Below, in pieces: positions 6,649-12,644 of a stretch of 20,138 nucleotides of DNA; within the stretch, counting starts at the first letter, position 1; every line of letters starts with the position of its first letter. A program made the translations under genes and the position numbers. The stretch comes from DASUFI01 sp036274635 (GTDB lineage: Bacteria > Planctomycetota > B15-G4), in assembly GCA_036274635.1 (NCBI GenBank), contig DASUFI010000304.1, positions 1 through 20,138 on the forward strand. The letters are read 5' to 3'. The notes beneath the pieces are model-generated. The model ran no database searches. It had not been told where the DNA came from and saw only the letters and a list, made by a program, of their open reading frames with translations.

Positions 6649-7659
6649 ATGAGGGAACTCGACACCGCCTTCCTGCTCGCCGAGACGCGCACGCTGCACG
6701 AGGCCATCCGCGAGCGCGTGACGTGGCTGCTGCAGCGCGCGCGCCGCGCCGGCCAGCCGGACCTCGCCAGCGCGCCGGGCGCGTGGGGCGCGGGCGACCT
6801 GTCCTACGCGCTCGACGACGTGGCCGACGAGCCGCTCGCCGACTACGGCCGCCGCCTCGGCGCGCGCCAGCCCGTGACCATCATCGCCGAGGGCCCGGGC
6901 GAGCGGCACGACGGCGCGGGCGCCCCGGGCGAGCCGCTGCGCGTGCTCATCGATCCGGTGGACGGCACGCGCAGCCTCATGCACGACATGCGCTCGGCCT
7001 GGGCGCTCACCGGCCTCGCGCGCGACAAGGGCCCGGCCACGCGCCTGTCGGACGTGGAGATCGCGGTGCAGACCGAGCTGCCCACGACCTCGGCCGCCGT
7101 CTACCACGTGCTCACGGCCGTGCGCGGGCAGGGCGCCACGCTCGCGCGCCACGACGTGCGCACGGGCCACGAGCTGGAGTCCGCGCCGCTGCGGGCGCGC
7201 GAGGGCCTGCGCCTGGACAACGGCTACCTGTGCTTCACGCGCTTCCTCGCGGTGGAGCGGCCGCTGGTGGCGGACCTCGAGGCGCGCTTCCTGGCGCGCG
7301 TCATCGAGGCGCAAGGTCTCGACCAGCGCCTGCTCTACGACGACCAGTACCTGTGCACCGCCGGCCAGCTCTTCCTCACCGCCACCGGCCGCTACCGCAT
7401 GCTGGCCGACCTGCGCGGCTGGCTGCACCGCACGCGCGGCCTGCGCAACTTCACCGCCAAGCCCTACGACCTCGCGACGCTGCTCGTCTGGCACGAAGCC
7501 GGCGTGCCCGTGCTGGACGAGCACTTCGAGCCGCTGGACGCGCCGATGGACACCGAGTCGAAGCTGTCGGTCATCGCCTTCGCCAACGACGAGCTGCGGG
7601 GCAAGCTGGAGCCGCACCTGCGCGCGGCGATGGCGGAGGTCGTGCGGCACGGCGGCTGA
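6649..7659 (+). CDS. Inositol monophosphatase-family phosphatase
   Basis: This is a 336-residue member of the Mg-dependent phosphatase superfamily (inositol monophosphatase, fructose-1,6-bisphosphatase, CysQ). The metal-binding signature is LIDPVDGTRSL, with D102-T107 as DPVDGT. The upstream acidic motif appears as TIIAEGPG with E81, one Glu where the family usually has two. The C-terminal motif is YDLATLLVWHEAGVPVLD with D274, matching the WDxAA...EAGG region in a relaxed form. It is longer than the usual 260-270 residues, with an N-terminal extension (about 40 residues) and a lengthened middle part. It is probably soluble and cytoplasmic. The substrate could be an inositol phosphate or another small sugar or nucleotide phosphate. 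The DPVDGT motif makes the family call strong; the altered flanking motifs leave the substrate open. It is transcribed alone or with the FG-GAP gene. Confidence 0.8.
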   Translation: MRELDTAFLLAETRTLHEAIRERVTWLLQRARRAGQPDLASAPGAWGAGDLSYALDDVADEPLADYGRRLGARQPVTIIAEGPGERHDGAGAPGEPLRVLIDPVDGTRSLMHDMRSAWALTGLARDKGPATRLSDVEIAVQTELPTTSAAVYHVLTAVRGQGATLARHDVRTGHELESAPLRAREGLRLDNGYLCFTRFLAVERPLVADLEARFLARVIEAQGLDQRLLYDDQYLCTAGQLFLTATGRYRMLADLRGWLHRTRGLRNFTAKPYDLATLLVWHEAGVPVLDEHFEPLDAPMDTESKLSVIAFANDELRGKLEPHLRAAMAEVVRHGG

Positions 7660-7735
7660 GCCGTGCGGCAAGCACAGCTGGTGGCCTGGCGCAAGAGGAG
7701 GCCGCGCCGCTGCCGGCCGTCGCCATCAAGTCCTG

Positions 7736-7783
7736 GGTGCGCGGCGGAACCGCCGGCGCCGCGGGCTGCGTCCGCCGCGCGCC
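7736..7783 (+). promoter_or_regulatory. Long hairpin before the FG-GAP gene ribosome-binding site
   Basis: Arms at 7736-7748 (GGTGCGCGGCGGA) and 7771-7783 (TCCGCCGCGCGCC) pair over 13 bp with a single G-T wobble; the 22-nt loop is itself GC-rich and self-complementary. It ends 12 nt before the AGGAG of the next gene and has no T-run. It may be the terminator region of the phosphatase gene, an mRNA-stabilising 5' structure, or a regulatory element. The rest of the 149-nt gap shows nothing else. Confidence 0.4.
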
Positions 7784-7808
7784 ACGCTTCGGAAAAGGAG
7801 CCATCCGC

Positions 7809-9287
7809 ATGCGCAACATCGTCACCGGTCCGGTCTTCCTCCTGCTGGCGCTCGCGCCGGCCCTCCCGGCGCAGAGCGTGGCCAACGGCTTCGACGCGCA
7901 GCTCTTCGCGCCGGCGGACGTGGACGACATGGATGTCTTCGGCGGCATCACGCCGGCGACGGGCGACGTCGACGAGGATGGCCGCGCCGACCTGGTGGGG
8001 CCGGGCGTCGGGCCGTTCGAGGTGGTGCGCTTCCTCGGCCAGCCGGGCGGCGGCCTCGGCGACAAGCAGATCGTGGTGCTGCCGGCGGACGTCGGGGCCT
8101 TCGTGCAGCCCCTGCTGGGCGATCTGGATGGCGACGGCTATCTCGACCTGCTGGCCCGGGGCACCGTCACGAACCTCGCCTCCTTCCTGCACGGCGCCGG
8201 CAACGGCAGCTTCGGGGCCGGCAGCGCGGCAGCGAGCTTTCCGCCCTCGTCCTACCTCGCTCAGCTCGCGGACCTCGACGAGGACGGCGTGCTCGACGTG
8301 GTCTTCGCGGTGGGTGGCGCGCCGACGCACGTGCTGCACTGGATGCGGGGGCACGGCGACGGCACGTTCGGGGCCGCGACGCCCATCGGCCCCGCGGTGG
8401 CGCCCACGGGCCTGATCGTGGCCGATCTCGACGGCGATGCGCTGCCCGACGTCGCCTGCCTCGATGCGCAGCAGGTCGCCGTGCGGCACGGCCTCGGCGG
8501 CGGCGCCTTCGCGCCCCCGCAGCTCTGGTCCGGCTTCGCCTTCAGCGGGCCCGACGCGGCGGACATGGACCTCGACGGCGCGCTCGACCTGCTGCACGTG
8601 GCGGGCAACGACGTGGGCGCCATCCTGCACGGGCTCGGCGCGGGCGGCTTCGGGGAGGCCCTGTACGTCCAGCTCGCGCCCTTCACGCACAACCTGCGGG
8701 CCGTGGACCTCGAGCGCGACGGGCTGCCGGACCTGCTGGGCCTCGGCGGCCTGTCGGCAGTGGTGCTGGCGCAGCGCATGGATCGCGACGGCCCGATCGG
8801 CGCGCCGGCCAGCACGCCGCTGCCGGGCGGCGGCGCGGCCGGCATCCTGGTGCACGCGGACTTCGACGGCGACGGGCTGCAGGACGCGGCGTCCACGGAT
8901 CTCACCAGCTTCAAGCTCGTCTCGCTCACCAATGCGCTCGGGCCCTTCGTGGACCTGGGCCTCGGCATCCCGTCGGTGCAGGGCGGCGCGCACCTGCAGG
9001 GCTTCGGCGTGCCGCAGCCGGGCTCGGCCGTGAGCGTGCAGGTGACGTGTCCGGCCTTCGCGCCGGGCCTGCTCGTGGGCGGGCTGACCGCGCTGGACGC
9101 GCCCTTCGGCGGCAGCACCTTCGTGCCGGACGCCGGCTTCGTGGTGCCGGTCGCGGGCGTCGTCAGCCTCGGGGGCACCTGGCCGGCGGGCTATCCGGCC
9201 GGGGTGCCCCTCTACCTGCAGTCGGTGCACCCGATCCTCGGCGGCGGCAAGGTGATCAGCAATGCGCTCATGATCGTGCCCGAATAG
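7809..9287 (+). CDS. Secreted FG-GAP/VCBS repeat protein (probable seven-bladed propeller)
   Basis: This is an exported 492-residue protein. The ATG at 7809 has AGGAG at 7796-7800, 8 nt away, and opens a signal peptide (MRNIVTGPVFLLLALAPALP, cleavage after AQS or nearby). Seven calcium-loop repeats of the D-x-D-x-D-G type follow at about 50-residue spacing: GDVDEDGRADL (52), GDLDGDGYLDL (104), ADLDEDGVLDV (about 154), ADLDGDALPDV (about 205), ADMDLDGALDL (about 251), VDLERDGLPDL (about 299) and ADFDGDGLQDA (about 351). Seven repeats fit an integrin-like seven-bladed beta-propeller. The last 110 residues (from LGIPSVQGGAHLQGFGVPQ) form a separate Gly/Pro-rich beta domain that I associate with secreted planctomycete proteins. 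Role: probably a surface or extracellular binding protein; no enzyme motif is seen. Confidence 0.85.
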   Translation: MRNIVTGPVFLLLALAPALPAQSVANGFDAQLFAPADVDDMDVFGGITPATGDVDEDGRADLVGPGVGPFEVVRFLGQPGGGLGDKQIVVLPADVGAFVQPLLGDLDGDGYLDLLARGTVTNLASFLHGAGNGSFGAGSAAASFPPSSYLAQLADLDEDGVLDVVFAVGGAPTHVLHWMRGHGDGTFGAATPIGPAVAPTGLIVADLDGDALPDVACLDAQQVAVRHGLGGGAFAPPQLWSGFAFSGPDAADMDLDGALDLLHVAGNDVGAILHGLGAGGFGEALYVQLAPFTHNLRAVDLERDGLPDLLGLGGLSAVVLAQRMDRDGPIGAPASTPLPGGGAAGILVHADFDGDGLQDAASTDLTSFKLVSLTNALGPFVDLGLGIPSVQGGAHLQGFGVPQPGSAVSVQVTCPAFAPGLLVGGLTALDAPFGGSTFVPDAGFVVPVAGVVSLGGTWPAGYPAGVPLYLQSVHPILGGGKVISNALMIVPE

Positions 9288-9304
9288 GCCCGCTGCAGGC
9301 CTTC

Positions 9305-9349
9305 GCGGGCCGGGCGCCGGGAGAGACGGCGCCTGGCCCGCGTCGTTTT
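9305..9349 (+). terminator. Strong intrinsic terminator after the FG-GAP gene
   Basis: GCGGGCCGGGCGCCG (9305-9319) and CGGCGCCTGGCCCGC (9327-9341) form a 15-bp stem with one G-T pair and the loop GGAGAGA, followed by GTCGTTTT (9342-9349). It sits 18 nt after the FG-GAP stop codon and separates that gene from the downstream sigma-factor operon. Confidence 0.85.
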
Positions 9350-9381
9350 CGGCCGCAGCCGCGGCCCAGCCCGGGGCGAAG

Positions 9382-9981
9382 ATGGCGCGTAAGAGATCCG
9401 CGGGCCGGTCGTTGAAGGGGGCCGAGTCGCTTGCGGAATCGCCGGAGACCGACGTGCCCGAGGGATCTGCCGCCGAGTGGGTGAGGGAGGCCGTGGCGCG
9501 CTACGAGGCGCCGCTCCTCCGCTTCGCCCAACGCCTGCTCGGCGACGCGGACGAGGCGCGCGACGTGGTGCAGGACACCTTCCTGCGCCTGTGCGCGCAG
9601 CCACGGGACGTGGTCGACGGCCATCTCGCGGAGTGGCTCTTCACGGTCTGCCGCAACAGGTCCCTGGACCTCTTGCGCAAGGAGACGCGCATGAACGACG
9701 CCACCCCGCTGCTCCGCGACGCGCCGCCCGACGGCGCGCGCAGCCGCGAGCCCGACCCGCACGCCGCCATGGAGCGGCTCGAGGACACGGGCCGCATGCG
9801 TGCCGCGCTCGGCACGCTCCCCCCGCGCACGCAGGAAGTCCTGCGCCTGCGCTTCCACGAAGGCCTCTCCTACAAGGAGATCGCCGGCGTGATGCAGCTC
9901 ACGGTCAGCCACGTGGGCGTGCTCATCCACAACGGGCTGAAGACCCTTCGCGCGCGCATCGATGCGCCGCGCGCGGCCTGA
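9382..9981 (+). CDS. ECF-type RNA polymerase sigma factor (module A)
   Basis: This is a 199-residue sigma-70 family factor of the extracytoplasmic-function type. Region 2 runs from AAEWVREAVARYEAPLLRFA through GDADEARDVVQDTFLRL and LFTVCRNRSLDLLRKE, the core-binding and -10-recognition helices. An acidic linker follows, then region 4 with TLPPRTQEVLRLRFHEGLSY, KEIAGVMQLTVSHVGVLIHN and GLKTLRARI, the helix-turn-helix for the -35 element. A basic 30-residue N-terminal extension precedes region 2. There is no sigma region 1.1 or 3. The ATG at 9382 has only a weak GCGAAG before it. Eleven bases separate its stop from the next start, and that gene encodes a membrane protein with an anti-sigma-like N-terminus, so the two are probably a regulator pair. 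The class is certain; target promoters are unknown. Confidence 0.9.
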   Translation: MARKRSAGRSLKGAESLAESPETDVPEGSAAEWVREAVARYEAPLLRFAQRLLGDADEARDVVQDTFLRLCAQPRDVVDGHLAEWLFTVCRNRSLDLLRKETRMNDATPLLRDAPPDGARSREPDPHAAMERLEDTGRMRAALGTLPPRTQEVLRLRFHEGLSYKEIAGVMQLTVSHVGVLIHNGLKTLRARIDAPRAA

Positions 9982-9986
9982 GGAGG
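9981..9986 (+). promoter_or_regulatory. Shine-Dalgarno site overlapping the sigma-factor stop codon
   Basis: AGGAGG begins on the A of the sigma factor's TGA and lies 6 nt before the ATG at 9993. It fixes that start and suggests coupled translation of sigma factor and membrane partner. Confidence 0.8.
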
Positions 9987-9992
9987 CCCCCC

Positions 9993-12539
9993 ATGACGAA
10001 CCACGAGGACCACGAGACGATGGTGCCCGACGGCGACCCGCGGCTCACGGCGTACGCGCTGGGCGAGCTCGAGGGTGCCGACGTCGCCGAGATCGAAGCG
10101 CTGCTGGCGCGGGATGCGGCGGCGCGGGCGGAGGTGGAGGCGATCCGCGCTTCGGCGGCCGAGCTGGGAGAGATGTTCGCGATGGAGGCGGCGGCGGCGC
10201 CCACCCCGGAGCTCACCGCGGCGCAGCGCGCCGAGATCGAGAGCGCGGCCCGCGCGCCAGCGTCCCGTGCCACGCGGAGGGCCACGCGTCGCGCCGCGCT
10301 CACGTGGCTCGCGCCGCTCGCCGCCGCGGCGGCGCTCGTCGTGTGGGTGACGCTGAGCTGGAACGGCGAACGCGTCGGGAAGCCGGCGGCAGACAAGCCG
10401 GTGGCGAAGGAAGAGCGAGCCGGGTCGCAGCCGGAGCTGCTCGACGCGCACTTGCGGCAATTGGGCTACATCGGCTCCAACTCTTCCGCCGGGCGCGCGC
10501 CCCTCGGCGAAGCAAGCGTGCCGCCGGCAGCGGATTCGCCCTTCACGTACGACCTCGGCCTTGGCGACGCGACAGCGGGCGGATCCGGTGGTGATGCACA
10601 GGCGACGTTGGCCGCGAACGATCTCGGCCAGCTGGGCTACAGCGGAGGTGCTTCATCGACCAACCCCGGTGCCGCCGTTGCGCCCGGGGCGGAATTCTAC
10701 GGCGCGAACGGCATGCAGACGGCAAAGGGTCGCAGCGCCGACGCAGCGGTTACCGGCACGCAGGTCGAAGCACCCTCCGCGCCACCGAAGACCGGGGCCG
10801 GGCGCTACTCCGCGCTCGCCCGCGATCTCGGCGGTGATTCCGCGCCCGTGCCCGCCCCCGCGCCGAACGCCGCTGCGGAATACGCCACGAACATCGCTCG
10901 CCCCCGGCCGGCCGCGGCCGCAGCCGCTCCACCTCCGGCCGACGCGCTCGCTGAGACCCTCGTCGCGCACGAAGAGTCTTCCGACGACCGCGAATCCCCG
11001 CGCTACCGCTACCTGCGCGTTGCGCCGACGCCCGGCACCGAGTCCTACCAGCCCATCGTCGAGTCGGGCTTCCAGTCCCCCTTCACCGCGCCCTACTCCA
11101 CCTTCGGCGTGGACGTGGACACGGCCAGCTACAGCAACGTGCGCCGCTTCCTCAACAACGGCCAGCTGCCGCCGGCCGACGCGGTGCGCATCGAAGAGCT
11201 ACTCAACTACTTCCGCTACGACGACCCGGCGCCCGCGGCCGGCGCCGAGTGCCCCTTCGGGGTGACGGTGGACGTGACCGAGTGCCCGTGGTCCCCGTCG
11301 CACCGCCTGGCGCGCGTCGCGCTCAAGGGCCGCGAGGTGCCGGCCGCGCAGCGCGGCCCCACGAATCTCGTCTTCCTGCTCGACGTCTCGGGCAGCATGG
11401 ACCAGCCGGACAAGCTGCCGCTGCTGGTGCAGAGCATGAAGCTGCTGGCCCAGCAGCTGGACGAGCGCGACCGCGTGGCCATCGTCACCTACGCCGGCGC
11501 CGCGGGCCTGGTGCTGGACAGCACGGTGTGCGACGGGCCGGGCCGCCAGCGCGTGCTCGACGCCCTCGACAACCTGCGTGCCGGCGGCAGCACCGCGGGC
11601 GCGGCCGGCATCCAGCTGGCCTACCAGGTGGCGGCGCGCAACTTCCGGCAGGGCGGCACGAACCGCGTGCTGCTGGCCACCGACGGCGACTTCAACGTCG
11701 GCCCCACCAGCCGCGACGAGCTGACGTCGCTCATCGAGAGCAGCGCGCGCACGGGCACCTTCCTCACCGTGCTCGGCTTCGGCGAGGGCAACCTCAAGGA
11801 CGGCACCGCCGAGCTGCTCGCCGACAAGGGCAACGGCCAGTACGCCTATATCGACTCGCTCGACGAGGGCCGCCGCGTCCTCGTGCAGCAGATGGGCGGC
11901 ACGCTGGTCACCATCGCCAAGGACGTCAAGCTGCAGCTCGAGTTCAACCCCGCGCGCGTGCAGGCCTACCGGCTCATCGGCTACGAGAACCGCGCCCTCG
12001 CGCCGCAGGACTTCAAGGACGACCGCAAGGACGCCGGCGACATCGGCGCGGGCCACTCGGTGGTGGCGCTGTACGAGCTGGTGCCGCCGGGCGCGGAGAC
12101 GGGCGGCGGGATCGACGCGCTGAAGTATCAGAAGCAGCCCGACGCGCCGAAGCCCGAGCTGGTGCCGAGCGACGAGCTGCTCACCGTGAAGCTGCGCTGG
12201 AAGGCGCCGGACGCGAGCGCCTCGACCGAGACCGACGTGCCGGTGCGCGACGGCGGCCAGACCCTGGCCATGGCGCGCCCGGACGTGAAGTTCAGCGCGG
12301 CGGTGGCGGGCTTCGGGATGCTGCTGCGCGGCAGCAGCAATGCCGGCAACCTGGCCTGGCAGCACGTCATCGCGCTCGGCGAGGCCGGCCGCGGCAGCGA
12401 CCCCGATGGCTGGCGCGCGGAGTTCGTGCGGCTGGCGAAGATGGCGATGCAGATGCAGGGACCCATGTCGCTGACGCCGCAGCAGGTCGAGATGCTGAAG
12501 TCGATCGGCTACATGGTGGAGGACGGCGGGCACCGCTGA
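9993..12539 (+). CDS. Anti-sigma-like/VWA (YfbK-type, DUF3520) membrane fusion protein
   Basis: This is an 848-residue membrane protein. Residues 10-60 (DPRLTAYALGELEGADVAEI, then LARDAAARAEVEAIRAS) look like the small helical N-terminal domain of anti-sigma factors, without the zinc-binding His/Cys set. One membrane helix lies at about 103-123 (LTWLAPLAAAAALVVWVTLS). A Gly/Ala/Pro-rich linker runs to about 345. Then comes the YfbK-type N-terminal region (FTAPYSTFGVDVDTASYSNV), a VWA domain with MIDAS residues in DVSGSM (464-469), T534 and D564 (ATDGDFNVG), and the DUF3520-like C-terminal part (AKDVKLQLEFNPARVQAYRL). All MIDAS residues needed for metal-dependent ligand binding are present. 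It follows an ECF sigma factor, so the cytosolic N-terminus could hold that sigma while the outer VWA part senses or binds a partner. The VWA/DUF3520 call is firm; the anti-sigma role is inferred from position and sequence style. Confidence 0.85.
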   Translation: MTNHEDHETMVPDGDPRLTAYALGELEGADVAEIEALLARDAAARAEVEAIRASAAELGEMFAMEAAAAPTPELTAAQRAEIESAARAPASRATRRATRRAALTWLAPLAAAAALVVWVTLSWNGERVGKPAADKPVAKEERAGSQPELLDAHLRQLGYIGSNSSAGRAPLGEASVPPAADSPFTYDLGLGDATAGGSGGDAQATLAANDLGQLGYSGGASSTNPGAAVAPGAEFYGANGMQTAKGRSADAAVTGTQVEAPSAPPKTGAGRYSALARDLGGDSAPVPAPAPNAAAEYATNIARPRPAAAAAAPPPADALAETLVAHEESSDDRESPRYRYLRVAPTPGTESYQPIVESGFQSPFTAPYSTFGVDVDTASYSNVRRFLNNGQLPPADAVRIEELLNYFRYDDPAPAAGAECPFGVTVDVTECPWSPSHRLARVALKGREVPAAQRGPTNLVFLLDVSGSMDQPDKLPLLVQSMKLLAQQLDERDRVAIVTYAGAAGLVLDSTVCDGPGRQRVLDALDNLRAGGSTAGAAGIQLAYQVAARNFRQGGTNRVLLATDGDFNVGPTSRDELTSLIESSARTGTFLTVLGFGEGNLKDGTAELLADKGNGQYAYIDSLDEGRRVLVQQMGGTLVTIAKDVKLQLEFNPARVQAYRLIGYENRALAPQDFKDDRKDAGDIGAGHSVVALYELVPPGAETGGGIDALKYQKQPDAPKPELVPSDELLTVKLRWKAPDASASTETDVPVRDGGQTLAMARPDVKFSAAVAGFGMLLRGSSNAGNLAWQHVIALGEAGRGSDPDGWRAEFVRLAKMAMQMQGPMSLTPQQVEMLKSIGYMVEDGGHR

Positions 12540-12560
12540 GGCGCGGCCCCTTCCCCGGCC

Positions 12561-12600
12561 CCGCCGCGCGGCCAGCAACCGCGCGGCGGCGCCGTCGTTT
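12561..12600 (+). terminator. Intrinsic terminator after the VWA gene
   Basis: CCGCCGCGCGG (12561-12571) and CCGCGCGGCGG (12579-12589) form a perfect 11-bp stem with the loop CCAGCAA, followed by CGCCGTCGTTT. The T-run is short, so efficiency may be moderate. The GTCGTTT tail matches that of the terminator at 9305-9349. Confidence 0.65.
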
Positions 12601-12634
12601 ATCGTGGCCGCGCGGCCCTCGGGCGGGCTGCGAC

Positions 12635-12640
12635 GGAGGA
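12635..12640 (+). promoter_or_regulatory. Shine-Dalgarno site deciding the GTG start at 12645
   Basis: GGAGGA lies 4 nt before GTGGGAAAGGGC. The same arrangement, GGAGGAT then GTGGGAAAGGGC, is found ahead of the paralogue at 15677, supporting both GTG starts. Confidence 0.7.
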
Positions 12641-12644
12641 TTGG

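Noticed and set aside
9993..12539. Mobile-element or phage origin of the VWA fusion because of the unusual linker composition
   Set aside because: There are no transposase, integrase, terminal repeats or attachment-site duplications nearby; a fast-evolving linker explains the composition.
12540..12644. CRISPR-like or iteron repeats among the GC-rich short repeats between genes
   Set aside because: They pair as one terminator hairpin; there are no regular direct repeats with spacers.
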